Below, piece after piece: positions 1-9,090 of a DNA stretch of 39,306 nucleotides. A program made the position numbers and the translations under genes. The stretch's first letter is position 1. Each line of letters starts with the position of its first letter. The stretch comes from Pseudomonadota bacterium (GTDB taxonomy: Bacteria; Pseudomonadota; Gammaproteobacteria; Acidiferrobacterales; Acidiferrobacteraceae): contig JAKARI010000022.1 of NCBI GenBank assembly GCA_021819245.1, forward strand, positions 1-39,306, given 5' to 3'. The notes beneath the pieces are model-generated. The model did no database searches and was not told the DNA's origin. It was given only the letters and a program-made list of their open reading frames with translations.

Positions 1-1213
1 GCAGCGCCAGATGCGCCGCTTCGCTGGCTCGTGCCGGTTCGTGTTCAACAAGGCGCTGGCGTTGCAAAAGGAACGCTACGAGCGAGGCGAGAAGAGGCTG
101 GGATACGCAGGACTGTGCAAGGAACTCGCCGCCTGGCGCAACGGCGTGGAGACGCCTTGGCTTTCCGATGCGCCGATTCACCCGCTGCAACAGACGCTCA
201 AGGATTTGGAACGAGCGTATTCCAACTTCTTCGCCAAACGGGCAGGCTTCCCGCGCCTCAAGAAGAAGGGCCGGTCGGACGGCTTCCGCTACCCCGACCC
301 GAAGCAAATCAAGCTCGACCAGGCGGGCGGCCGTGTGTTCCTGCCCAAACTCGGCTGGCTGCGCTACCGCCACAGCCGCGATGTGCTGGGTGCGGTCAAG
401 AACATCACCGTGTCGCAGAGCAGCGGCAAGTGGTTCGTGTCGATCCGGACCGAGCGAGAGGTTGCGCAGCCCATTCCGACCGGTGATGCGGTTGGCATCG
501 ACATGGGCGTGGCGCGGTTCGCCACGCTCTCGGATGGCACGTACTACGCTCCGCTGGGCAGCTTCAAGCGGCACCAGGACAGACTGCGCAAGGCGCAGCA
601 GTCCATGAGCCGCAGGTGAAATTCAGCAACAACGGGAGACGAGCGAAATCCCGCGTCCAGAAGATTCATTCCCGCATCGGCAACGCCCGCCGCGACTTTC
701 TGCACAAAACCTCGACCGCGATCAGCCAAAACCACGCGATGGTGTGTATCGAGGACTTGCAGGTACTGAACATGTCCAAGTCGGCAGCAGGCACAGTCGA
801 GAAGCCGGGCAAGAATGTTCGGGCCAAGTCTGGCTTGAACAAAGCCATCCTCGATCAAGGCTGGTTCGAGTTCCGCCGCCAGTTGGACTACACGCTGGCG
901 TGGCGGGGCGGCTGGTTGGTGGCCGCGCCACCACAGAACACGAGCCGCACCTGTCCGTGCTGCGGCCATGTGTCGGCGGAGAATCGCCAGACACAAGCCC
1001 GGTTCGAGTGCGTGGAATGCGGTTTCGAGGAAAACGCCGATGTAGTCGGCGCGATCAATATCTTAAGGGCGGGGCACGCCCGGTTCGCCTGTGAAGTGAG
1101 CGGTGCAGCAAGGCCGCCAGCAGCAGGAACCCACCGAAGCGACTCAGGGGCGGCTCAATGCCGCGCCTGAGTGCCGTAGGAACCTCCGGCATTCATGCCG
1201 GGGAGGGTGTCAA
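1..1213 (+). mobile_element. IS200/IS605-type element, 3' part with right end
   Basis: Only the right portion of the element is in the window; its left end lies before position 1. It holds a frameshifted tnpB and ends in a right-end structure: CCGGCAT (1186-1192), a TC loop, then ATGCCGG (1195-1201), flanked by CCTC (1183-1186) and GAGG (1203-1206) and followed by TGTCAAC. This is the usual layout of IS605-family right ends, where a subterminal hairpin is followed by a short terminal motif. The exact terminal base (about 1213) is inferred. No tnpA belonging to this copy is visible. Confidence 0.7.
2..1170 (+). pseudogene. tnpB: tnpB (IS605 OrfB) RNA-guided nuclease homologue, frameshifted
   Basis: The protein is read in two frames. 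The first (to the stop at 617-619) has the OrfB helix-turn-helix region (RRFAGSCRFVFNKALALQ) and the first RuvC acidic motif (VGIDMGVARFATLSDG). The second (from about 616) resumes with KFSNNGRRAKSRVQKIHSRI, the RuvC-II glutamate (MVCIEDLQV), the four-cysteine zinc finger (CPCCG...CVECG) and RuvC-III (NADVVGAINI). Family members read SRKVKFSNN across the junction, and here CGC-AGG-TGA fits loss of a single A near 614. In-frame sequence continues to the left edge (QRQMRRF), so the true start is outside the window. All catalytic residues survive but no full-length product is expected unless a frameshift is suppressed or the base call is wrong. Confidence 0.85.
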
Positions 1214-1367
1214 CGTCCTTATCCCAGGGCCCGGCCACCTGCATCAGGGCGCGCTGCCTTTCGGGGATTAAGCCGCCGCGTGCTTTAGGGCACGCCCCTG
1301 TCGGACCCGGCGAGAAGGACTTTGTAAAGGGCGCGATCCCATCTCGGCACGCCTGCGGCCCTTCCCG

Positions 1368-2402
1368 TCATGATGGGGGCTGGTAGACGCCACCGCGCGC
1401 CATACCGTTGGCCCTGGCGCGCTGCTTCAGCACCGCCTGGGCCGCGCTCGCCTGGCGTGCGTCACCCTTCCAGACATCCATGGCCGGCTGTTGAATCGCT
1501 CGCGAGAAGGAAAAGGTCAGGGCCCAGGGCGCCTTGTCCCGCCAGCGGACGTTCATCGCATTGAGGCGGACCGAGGCCATCTCGGCACTTTGGCCGCCTG
1601 AGAGAAAGGCAATGCCCGGGACCGCCGCCGGTACCGTCCGCAACAGGACCTTCACGGTGGTGTCCGCGACCTCCTCTACGCCCGCCTGCACAGGACAGTC
1701 CGCCCCGGAGAGCACCATGTTGGGTTTCAGGATTATACCTTCGAGCAGGATGCGCTGCGCGTGCAATTGGTCAAACACGACATGCAGCGTAGCCTCCGTG
1801 ACCTCCGCGCATCGCTCCAGGGTATGGCCCCCATCCATGAGCACCTCGGGCTCGACGATGGGCACGAGCCCTACTTCCTGACACAGGCCGGCATAGCGCG
1901 CGAGGGCGTGGGCATTGGCCAAAAGGCAGCCCGGGCTCGGGATCCCCTCGCCGATGGCAATGACGGCACGCCACTTGGCAAAGCGGGCACCCATCTGCCG
2001 GTATTCCGTCAGGCGCTCACGCAGCCGGTCGAGCCCTTCCGTGACCTTCTCTCCGGGGTGGGCCGCCAAGTCCTTGGTGCCGGCATCCACCTTGATGCCT
2101 GGTATGATGCCTGCCTTTGCGAGCAACACCAAAAACGGCCTCCCGTCGCTTGCCGTCTGGCGAATGGTCTCGTCATACAAAATGGCGCTGCTGATGTATT
2201 CGCCCAAGCCAGGCGTGGTGAGGATCAATTCGCGCCATGCGCGGCGCGCATCGACGGTCTGCGGGATTCCGAGCTTGGCAAAGCGCCGGTTGGCGGTCGG
2301 ATTGCTTTCATCCATGGCGAGAATTCCCTTGCCCGCCTGCATCATCATCCGCGCCGTGGTAGTAAGATCGCGTGCCGCGGAGGTAAGTTCGACCGCACCC
2401 AT
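1368..2402 (-). CDS. fructose-bisphosphate aldolase, class I
   Basis: This 344-residue protein belongs to the class I (Schiff-base) aldolase family, which cleaves fructose 1,6-bisphosphate to glyceraldehyde 3-phosphate and dihydroxyacetone phosphate in cytosolic glycolysis, gluconeogenesis or the Calvin cycle. Visible family motifs are GKGILAMDES near the N-terminus, GARFAKWRAVI in mid-protein, the Schiff-base lysine segment LEGIILKPNMVL, and FLSGGQS in the phosphate-binding region. Length is typical. The ATG start at 2402 has a purine-rich GGGGGTGCGAG directly upstream. The gene is monocistronic on the minus strand, between an IS605 relic and a gene-poor stretch. The symbols fda or fba are used for such genes, but the sequence does not decide between them. 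Confidence 0.93.
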   Translation of the reverse strand: MGAVELTSAARDLTTTARMMMQAGKGILAMDESNPTANRRFAKLGIPQTVDARRAWRELILTTPGLGEYISSAILYDETIRQTASDGRPFLVLLAKAGIIPGIKVDAGTKDLAAHPGEKVTEGLDRLRERLTEYRQMGARFAKWRAVIAIGEGIPSPGCLLANAHALARYAGLCQEVGLVPIVEPEVLMDGGHTLERCAEVTEATLHVVFDQLHAQRILLEGIILKPNMVLSGADCPVQAGVEEVADTTVKVLLRTVPAAVPGIAFLSGGQSAEMASVRLNAMNVRWRDKAPWALTFSFSRAIQQPAMDVWKGDARQASAAQAVLKQRARANGMARGGVYQPPS

Positions 2403-4060
2403 CTCGCACCCCCTTTTTTTCTAGAAGGCCATCGCACTTCTGGCGGGACCGACTCCGATCAGCGTGCACACCACCCCGCCTAGTTCATTATACGTCCGCC
2501 GCAAATTTCGGCAAATTTTCGTGGACCGCCCGCCTGCTTTCGAGATGTCTCATTTCAACGGTCTAGGACATGAGAGGCCCCGCAATCCGCGAACACGGAA
2601 TTCACGCTTTGTAGGCGCCTTGCGCATTTTAAGACGGGCACGGGCGCCTGCAATCCGCGCATGGGGCGCGGGGCGTGCCCCGCGGACCGTATACGTGTGC
2701 ACCGTGCGCCGCCACGAGGACGAACGACTCACCCTGGGGCCCTGCCTCACGTCAAAGCGCGGGGGGCTTTACCGCGGCCGCCTTTGCTGGGGGGATTGCG
2801 CGGAGGCGCGGGCGCCGTGCCGGGCGCGTACTACCGCACACCCGCCCCAGGCAAGTGTCATGCAGCCCCCTTGCGCGCACGGCCAATGACTCGCGCAGAT
2901 GACCCGAGCTCCCGTGTCCGCCTTGCAAAAAGCGCCATTTCCTATGCCCCTCCCCATCGATGGGCGACATAACGGAAAGCCCGCATTCCCGCGAGGCGAA
3001 GGCCAAGGCCTTCATCTGCCCCGTCGCCCGCATCTGCGCCGGCTGCATCTTTTCGCGTTGCCCAAGCCCGACCTCTTGAGGGGGTCCCAGGCTCGGCCTG
3101 GCAACCGCCTTGGCGTCGGCCTGATGGTGAATCGATGCCGGAAGGTCGAAGGTCGGAACGGCCACGGAGTCACTGAATGGAGGACCGATTTTTGGATACA
3201 GGCGGTGCAGCCGTGCAGCGAGCCCCCGCTTGATGGCCGCGGCATAGAGGTCCAGGTCCGCCGCTATCGGCTTAAGGGGTGATCCCCCGGTTGCAATGTC
3301 CACGGCATACGGTGTGGCGCTATCGTTCAGGATTTTCAGACCACGCGTAGTGTGGTCGGCACGCGGCTCCCTCTGAATTTGATGGGTTTCTCGATAAAAA
3401 AGCGGGACGCGGCGGGGGGTGAGCGAATACCGCACAACCACGGCGACGGCCCCCCATCGTCACCCCCGGTTGTCGCGAGAATGAAGGTTCCGCCTCTCGG
3501 CCATGGTTTGCATGGTGTCGACGCGCCTCATGAAGCCCGCAATGGTTACGGGCAAGCCGGAATCGGCGATGGTCCTATCAATAATAGCCGGTAAGGCGGT
3601 TCCCCCTTATACCGACGGAACCGATTGGAACGCGCACGCGCCCCGCCAGGACGGCCAGGGTGAAGGGGAGGGCCAGAAGGCCGTGCTTTTTCATAAAGGC
3701 CCTTTTTCACCACCGGAGTCTGTCCGGAGCGCGCACCACGGCGCGCGAGACGTCTTCCAGGCCCGACATATGAGGGGCGCGCTCGCGGCCAGAGATCTCC
3801 CCGGACTCAGTTTCCTCGCCCGCGAACCGAAAATATATTTGCGCGGGAGGCGTCACGGCATCAGGATGGATGCCGGAGGGGCCTTATCAAGCCGCACAGA
3901 GACCCGGCGGTCCCCCGGGCTTGCGCTATCGCCTCATGGTGCACCATGCGCCTATAAGGCCACCGGGGGCACGACTGCCCAGGCAGGTGGCCATAACCGT
4001 CCCGGAGCCTCGTCCACTCACGCTGTTTCTCAGGCCATCACCCGGGCGGCCGATGGCCCC
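2403..4060. other. gene-poor, probably decayed region
   Basis: I see no confident gene in these about 1.65 kb. The longest open frame (minus, 3441-2752, 229 codons) has no recognisable motif, a biased Arg/Ala/Pro composition and no good ribosome binding site. A short minus frame at 3694-3578 begins with a lipoprotein/secretion-like signal (MKKHGLLALPFTLAVLAG) and stops after 38 codons. Further along the same strand, in another frame, is protein-like sequence (ADSGLPVTIAGFMRR), which suggests a broken exported-protein gene. There is an inverted TCTCAT/ATGAGA pair around 2546-2575. The stretch also carries the region downstream of nrdB, with its hairpins. Confidence 0.5.
3958..3992 (-). terminator. 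candidate terminator hairpin downstream of nrdB
   Basis: There is a nested perfect hairpin: GGCCACC (3958-3964) pairs with GGTGGCC (3986-3992), and inside it GGGCA (3967-3971) pairs with TGCCC (3976-3980). On the minus strand it is followed by TTATAGG, a weak U tract, about 70 nt after the nrdB stop. A second stem, GGCCATC/GATGGCC (4033-4058), lies just before it. Termination is inferred from position and fold. Confidence 0.4.
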
Positions 4061-5176
4061 TTAGTCCCACGATAGCGCCCCACCGGTTTGATATTCCGTC
4101 ACGCGTGTCTCGAAGAAGTTCTTTTCCTTCTTCAGATCCAGGACCTCGCTCATCCACGGGAAGGGATTGGACACGCCGGCGTACTGGACGGGCAATCCAA
4201 TCTGCTGGCAGCGCCGGTTCGCGATGAACTTGAGGTAATCGTCGAACATCGCGGCGTTGAGCCCGAGGACGCCGCGCGGCATGGTGTCGACCGCATAACG
4301 GTATTCGAGGGCCACGGCCTGTTTTATGAGTTCCGCCACCTCGCTTTGAAAGGCCTCGGTCCAGAGGGTAGGGTTCTCGATCTTGATCTGATTGATAAGG
4401 TCGATGCCGAAGTTCAGATGCATGGATTCGTCGCGCAGTATGTACTGGAACTGTTCGCTTGCGCCCACCATCTTGTTGCGCCGGCCGAATGACAGCATCT
4501 GCACGAAGCCGACATAAAAGAAGATGCCCTCCATGATCACATAATATCCAATCAGGTTGCGCAGGAACCGCCGGTCATTGTCCTCGGTGCCGGTCGAGAA
4601 ATTCGGGTTCATGAGTTCGCGGGTGAATTGGAGCTCGAACACATCCTTATCCGATATGCATGGCACCTCGCGATACATATTGAAGATCTCGCCCTGGTCT
4701 AGGCCGAGGCTTTCTACGATGTGCTGATAGGCGTGTGTGTGCAGCGCCTCCTCGAAGGCCTGCCGCAGCAGGTACTGTCGGCATTCCGGATTGGTGATGT
4801 GGCGATAGATCGCCAGCACGAGGTTGTTGGCCACGAGCGAATCGGCGGTCACGAAGAAGCCCAGATTGCGCTTTATGATCATGCGCTCGTCGGCCGTGAG
4901 CCCGGCGGGATCCTTCCAGGTCGCGATATCGCGCGACATGTTGACCTCCTGTGGCATCCAGTGGTTTGCGCAGGCGTCCAGGTACTTCTGCCACGCCCAC
5001 TGGTACTTGAAGGGCACGAGCTGATTGACGTCGGCCTGGCAGTTGATGATGCGCTTGTCGTCGACCTGCACCCGCCCAGAACCAATCTTAAGATCCTCGA
5101 GCCCCGTGACGCCCCCCTGAGGGACCTTGTCCGTAATTGGTGTGCTGTCAAAGTCCAGCATATTCTCCCCCATCAT
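4061..5176 (-). CDS. nrdB: ribonucleoside-diphosphate reductase, beta subunit (class I)
   Basis: The small, radical-generating subunit of class I ribonucleotide reductase, partner of NrdA, about 371 residues. The di-metal ligands are all present: D112 (FFVTADS), E143 and H146 (EEALHTH), E216 (MEG), E250 and H253 (RDESMH). Y150 sits where class Ic enzymes such as the Chlamydia protein have phenylalanine, so a tyrosyl radical is expected. The C-terminus ([13 protein letters not shown]) is the tail that docks on the alpha subunit. The first ATG overlaps the nrdA stop (TAATG), indicating translational coupling. A second ATG five codons on (5161) follows a GGGGGAG tract at short spacing and is an alternative start. 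The sequence resembles the Pseudomonas type more than the E. coli type. Confidence 0.95.
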   Translation of the reverse strand: MMGENMLDFDSTPITDKVPQGGVTGLEDLKIGSGRVQVDDKRIINCQADVNQLVPFKYQWAWQKYLDACANHWMPQEVNMSRDIATWKDPAGLTADERMIIKRNLGFFVTADSLVANNLVLAIYRHITNPECRQYLLRQAFEEALHTHAYQHIVESLGLDQGEIFNMYREVPCISDKDVFELQFTRELMNPNFSTGTEDNDRRFLRNLIGYYVIMEGIFFYVGFVQMLSFGRRNKMVGASEQFQYILRDESMHLNFGIDLINQIKIENPTLWTEAFQSEVAELIKQAVALEYRYAVDTMPRGVLGLNAAMFDDYLKFIANRRCQQIGLPVQYAGVSNPFPWMSEVLDLKKEKNFFETRVTEYQTGGALSWD

Positions 5177-8100
5177 TATTGGCAGGCCTCACACTGCGGG
5201 TCGTTGATGGCGCAGGCCTTCGGCGCCTCGGGCGCGGGTCCCCGTACGGCATTCAAGGCCCCATCGTTGAGTGTCGACTTCTCGACCGAGGTGGCACCCA
5301 GGGTCCGCAGGTAGTATGTGGTCTTCAGACCCTTTTCCCATGCCAGCATATACATGTCGGAGAGCTTCCGTCCGGAGGGCTCGGCCATATAGAGGTTGAG
5401 ACTCTGGGCCTGGTCGATCCATTTCTGGCGGCGCGAGGCGGCCTCGATCAGCCAGCGTGGCTCGATCTCGAAGGCGGTCGCATACAGGGCCTTTAAGTCA
5501 TCGGGCAGGCGGTCTATGCCCTGCACGCGGCCGTTATAGTACTTGAGGTCATTGACCATCACCGGGTCCCACAGGCCGCGCTCCTTGAGGTCGTGGACCA
5601 GGTGTTCGTTGAGCACCGTAAATTCGCCCGACAGGTTCGACTTCACGAACAGGTTCTGATAGGTCGGCTCGATGCTTTGCGCAACCCCGGCAATGTTCGA
5701 GATCGTGGCCGTCGGCGCTATCGCCAAACAGTTCGAGTTGCGCATGCCGTGGCGCGCCACCGCCTCGCGAACCGGCGTCCAGTCGAGATGCACGCTCCGG
5801 TCCATCGTGAGCGACCCGCCACGTGCCTCCTCCACGAAGGCGATGCTGTCTATAGGCAGGATCCCCTTGCTCCATAGGGATCCCTCGTAGCTCGCGTAGG
5901 CCCCGCGTTCCTTGGCGAGCTCGGCGGAGGCGAGGATGGCATAGAAGCTCACGGCCTCCATGGAACGGTCGGCGAACGCCACGGCCTCATCCGAGCCATA
6001 GGGCAGGCGCAGCTTATAGAGCGCGTCCTGAAATCCCATGAGCCCGAGGCCCACGGGACGATGGCGCAGGTTGGAGGCGCGCGCCTGAGGCACCGAGTAA
6101 TAGTTGATGTCGATGACATTATCCAGCATGCGCATGGCGGTCCGTACCGTGCGCCCAAGCCTTTCCATGTCCATGCCGCCCTTATCGCCGACATGGGCCG
6201 CGAGGTTTACGGAGCCCAGATTGCAGACCGCGATCTCCTGGTCTGAGGTATTGAGGGTGATCTCGGTGTTTTTTGTAATGAGCCCGTTTACGGTCCAGGC
6301 GTGCGTCGGCGAGTCCACCGTGAGGCAATACGCATCCTCATTCGGCAGCCTTGTGAGCCCGGTGAAGGTTGCGTAGCCGCGCTCTCTGTCGCTCATCGGC
6401 AGGTGATCGCCCTGGCCGCGCGCCAGATCCCCGGCGTGTGCTGCGAGCGCGGATGCCGCGCGCGCCAGACCTTCGTGGCTGCCCATCGCAAGCTCAAGGG
6501 ATATGTCCTGCGACCGGGTTCCGGTGATCTCCACGATGCGCGTCTCGACCCCGAGGTTGGCCCACAGGATCTGCAGGTCTTGGAGAAATGGCCGGTCGCA
6601 GGATATGAACGCACGCCCCGTGATTCGCCCGCTTCCTGCTTGATAGAGGCCGCGCAGATAGGCCATCACGGTCTCCTTGTCACCCTGCCAGATGAGATCG
6701 GGAATGGTGATAGGGCCGGGCCCGCGCCCCTCCGATGGCTCATGCCGCGACTCGTCCCTTTCGTAAGCCGCGCCCGCGGCCATGGCCGCGCAGGGCGCCC
6801 CGGCATGAGCGGTGTACGCCACGCCAAGGTCCGTTGCCAAGCCCCGTGCACTGGCCATGCGGCCTGCGGTCATGAGCCCCATCACAAACCCCATCTGCGG
6901 ATTGTGGGCGGGCCCAAACAGCCCCTCGCGCTGCTGAACCAGCAGATGGTCCCCGGGCTTTAAGTGCTGCGCCTCGACCCAGCCGCGGTCTTTGACCCAG
7001 ACCTTGTGGTCCGGTGTCACCTTGTGACGGTAGCCCTCCAGGGTCTCGATGCGCACGATCGGGGCATTGGGGCGCGGCAGGAGCATCTCCGACGCATCGT
7101 AGACGCCATCGAGTCCGACCACTCGGTTTGCGCCCCCCATGGCGTAGAGTTCTCCCACGGTCAGCAATCCGCGGTCAGTCACCACCCTCTGGTCGGCGGT
7201 CATGCAGCACAGATTGGAGCTGTGCACCACGCCTCTGTGCCGCTGGGGGCTGCGCAGGTTGCAGGGGTCCTTGAAGGTCAGCCAGGGATGGCCGGTTTCA
7301 AAGAGCATCGAAAGCATCTTGCGCCACAGGTCGAGCGCCCGGACTTTCTTGAAGAGCTTGAGCTCGCCGCGCGCCACGCGTTGCTCATGGCGTTCGTAGG
7401 CGGCCCGGAATGCCTCGCCATAGACGTCATGCAGGTCCGCGGTGTCGGATGGCGAAAACAGCGTCCACTCGGTGCCCGCGCGCACCCGTTCCATGAACAG
7501 GTCCGGAATCCAGTTGGCGGTATTCATGTCGTGAGTGCGCCGCCGGTCATCGCCGGTATTCTTGCGCAGCTCGAGAAACTCCTCGATGTCCAGATGCCAG
7601 GTCTCGAGGTAGGCGCAGACCGCGCCCTTGCGCCGGCCGCCTTGATTGACCGCCACCGCGGTATCGTTTGCGACCTTGAGGAAGGGGATCACGCCCTGCG
7701 ATTTGCCATTGGTGCCCTTGATGCGCGCCCCCAGGGCCCGCACCCGCGACCAGTCATTGCCGAGGCCCCCCGCGTATTTCGATAGCAGGGCGTTATCCTT
7801 GATCGCGCTATAGATGCCATCGAGGTCATCGGAGACGGTCGTGAGATAGCACGACGACAGCTGCGACCGCAGGGTCCCGGCGTTGAACAGGGTAGGGGTC
7901 GACGATACGAAATCGAAGGTTGAGAGGACCTCGTAGAATTCGATGGCGTGCGCCTCCCGATCCACTTCATTGAGGGCGAGCCCCATGGCCACGCGCATCC
8001 AAAACGCCTGGGGCAGCTCGATGCGCCGTTCCTCCCGGTGCAGGAAGTAGCGGTCATAGAGGGTCTGAAGGCCGAGGTAGGTAAAGGAGAGGTCGCGGTC

Positions 8101-8904
8101 GGGTTTGAGTGCCTGTCCCAGGCGCGCGATGTCAAATTCGGCAAGCCGCGGGTCGATGAGCTCCGCTTCCACCCCTTCGCGGATGAAGGCCTGCAGGTAC
8201 TGGGCGTATTCGCTGCGCATCTCGCCATGGGTCGCCGACCGGCCCAGTACCTCGCGCCGCAATACATCGAGCAACAGGCGGGCCGTCACATAGGTGTAGT
8301 TCGGTTCTGTCTCCACGAGCGCCCGGGCGCTCAGAATCGCCGATTGCATGATGTCGCGCTCATCGACCCCATCGAACAGGTTGCGAAGCAGGGCCTGGAG
8401 TACGGTGTCGGCAGACACTTCCTGCAGGTCGCCGCAGGCCTCGTCGATCACGGCCTTGAGCCGCGCGCGGTCGAGCGGGACGCTGCGCCCATCGGCGGTA
8501 CGGACATGGATCTCCGGCTGCTCGGCCGCAGCCTGGCTGCTCGCGCGTGCCTGGGCGCGCTGCTCCCGGTATAGCACATAGCGCCGCGCGGCCTCGTGGT
8601 GGCCGTTGCGCATGAGCGCAAGCTCGACCTGATCCTGAATGTCCTCGATATGGACGGTGCCGCCGCCGGGGACTCGCCGCGTAAGCGCGCCTATGACCTG
8701 ATCCGTGAGCCCCGCCACGATCTCGCGCACGCGCGTCGATGCAGCACCCGAGCTGCCCTCGGTCGCGAGGAAGGCCTTGGTGATGGCGATCGAGATCTTC
8801 GAGGGGTCAAAGCGCGTGGCGTGTCCGTTGCGGCGAATGACGCGTAGGCCGCTTTCGGCGACTCCTGCGCCCAGCGAAGCCTGTGATGAGTGCGCGTAAT
8901 CCAT
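5176..8904 (-). CDS. nrdA: ribonucleoside-diphosphate reductase, alpha subunit, containing an intein
   Basis: The catalytic subunit of class I ribonucleotide reductase, encoded as a 1242-residue precursor. A 313-residue intein (567-879) would splice out to leave 929 residues, close to the length of two-cone NrdA proteins. The N-terminus holds two ATP-cone-like regions (about 21-115 and 132-220). C352 (SSCYL) and C894 (AVCNLG) match the active-site disulfide pair. N564, C566 and, after splicing, E881 form the radical site NLC-TEI. The C-terminal tail [12 protein letters not shown] carries the shuttle cysteines. The ATG at 8904 has AAGGAG ten bases upstream. The gene is first in an nrdA-nrdB unit, downstream of speE and behind a region of inverted repeats. 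Confidence 0.96.
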   Translation of the reverse strand: MDYAHSSQASLGAGVAESGLRVIRRNGHATRFDPSKISIAITKAFLATEGSSGAASTRVREIVAGLTDQVIGALTRRVPGGGTVHIEDIQDQVELALMRNGHHEAARRYVLYREQRAQARASSQAAAEQPEIHVRTADGRSVPLDRARLKAVIDEACGDLQEVSADTVLQALLRNLFDGVDERDIMQSAILSARALVETEPNYTYVTARLLLDVLRREVLGRSATHGEMRSEYAQYLQAFIREGVEAELIDPRLAEFDIARLGQALKPDRDLSFTYLGLQTLYDRYFLHREERRIELPQAFWMRVAMGLALNEVDREAHAIEFYEVLSTFDFVSSTPTLFNAGTLRSQLSSCYLTTVSDDLDGIYSAIKDNALLSKYAGGLGNDWSRVRALGARIKGTNGKSQGVIPFLKVANDTAVAVNQGGRRKGAVCAYLETWHLDIEEFLELRKNTGDDRRRTHDMNTANWIPDLFMERVRAGTEWTLFSPSDTADLHDVYGEAFRAAYERHEQRVARGELKLFKKVRALDLWRKMLSMLFETGHPWLTFKDPCNLRSPQRHRGVVHSSNLCCMTADQRVVTDRGLLTVGELYAMGGANRVVGLDGVYDASEMLLPRPNAPIVRIETLEGYRHKVTPDHKVWVKDRGWVEAQHLKPGDHLLVQQREGLFGPAHNPQMGFVMGLMTAGRMASARGLATDLGVAYTAHAGAPCAAMAAGAAYERDESRHEPSEGRGPGPITIPDLIWQGDKETVMAYLRGLYQAGSGRITGRAFISCDRPFLQDLQILWANLGVETRIVEITGTRSQDISLELAMGSHEGLARAASALAAHAGDLARGQGDHLPMSDRERGYATFTGLTRLPNEDAYCLTVDSPTHAWTVNGLITKNTEITLNTSDQEIAVCNLGSVNLAAHVGDKGGMDMERLGRTVRTAMRMLDNVIDINYYSVPQARASNLRHRPVGLGLMGFQDALYKLRLPYGSDEAVAFADRSMEAVSFYAILASAELAKERGAYASYEGSLWSKGILPIDSIAFVEEARGGSLTMDRSVHLDWTPVREAVARHGMRNSNCLAIAPTATISNIAGVAQSIEPTYQNLFVKSNLSGEFTVLNEHLVHDLKERGLWDPVMVNDLKYYNGRVQGIDRLPDDLKALYATAFEIEPRWLIEAASRRQKWIDQAQSLNLYMAEPSGRKLSDMYMLAWEKGLKTTYYLRTLGATSVEKSTLNDGALNAVRGPAPEAPKACAINDPQCEACQ
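6268..7206 (-). mobile_element. intein in NrdA, with degenerate LAGLIDADG domain
   Basis: Residues 567-879 of the NrdA precursor have intein architecture. Block A is [10 protein letters not shown] with nucleophile Cys567. Block B has the T-x-x-H of [10 protein letters not shown] (T630, H633). Degenerate LAGLIDADG helices lie at 671-682 ([12 protein letters not shown]) and 746-761 ([12 protein letters not shown]). Block F has H868 and block G is NGLITKN ending in Asn879. The +1 extein residue is Thr880. The insertion falls between extein C566 and T880 within SNLC/TEI. The usual acidic residues of both LAGLIDADG motifs are absent, so homing activity is probably lost. The penultimate residue is Lys instead of the common His. 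Boundaries come from extein continuity and the Cys1/Asn-Thr rules, so they are well supported. Confidence 0.92.
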
Positions 8905-8964
8905 GAGGCCAGGTCTCCTTGGGGGAAGCGGGTACGAGCCTGGGAGTCTACTGCAAGGCGCCGG

Positions 8965-9018
8965 TGTTGATCAACATCAATACCAACATATTGGGTATTA
9001 GCGCCCACTAATACCCAA
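8965..9018. promoter_or_regulatory. inverted-repeat operator region upstream of nrdA
   Basis: TTGGGTATTAG (8991-9001) and CTAATACCCAA (9008-9018) form a perfect 11-bp inverted repeat around six bases. A third, weaker half-site AATACCAA (8979-8986) and the palindrome TGTTGATCAACA (8965-8976) lie between it and nrdA. Neither side is followed by a T tract, so this reads as protein-binding sites and not a terminator. A weak promoter match (TTGATC, 18 bases, TAGACT) lies on the nrdA side. A stretch ACCCAATATGTTGG on the minus strand partly resembles the NrdR box, but the match is incomplete, so the regulator is unknown. Confidence 0.55.
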
Positions 9019-9090
9019 GAGCTAGGATATACGGCGATTATGCGCGTGTCCGACGGTACCCGCCGGGTGATGACTGGCAGGCGCGGATCT

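Noticed and set aside
1278-1295. GCGTGC/GCACGC hairpin after the IS605 right end as an aldolase terminator
   Set aside because: Only six pairs and no T tract on the minus strand.
2752-3441. A 229-codon minus-strand frame as a hypothetical protein gene
   Set aside because: No ribosome site, no motif, biased composition, and it lies in a stretch with other signs of decay.
4061-5176. Possibility that NrdB is a class Ic (Phe, Mn/Fe) protein, because its core resembles the Chlamydia sequence
   Set aside because: The radical tyrosine is present (Y150) and the first ligand is Asp112, so a normal tyrosyl-radical enzyme is expected.
8991-9018. Reading the TTGGGTATTAG inverted repeat as the speE terminator
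   Set aside because: No T tract follows the stem on either strand, and extra half-sites next to it point to an operator.
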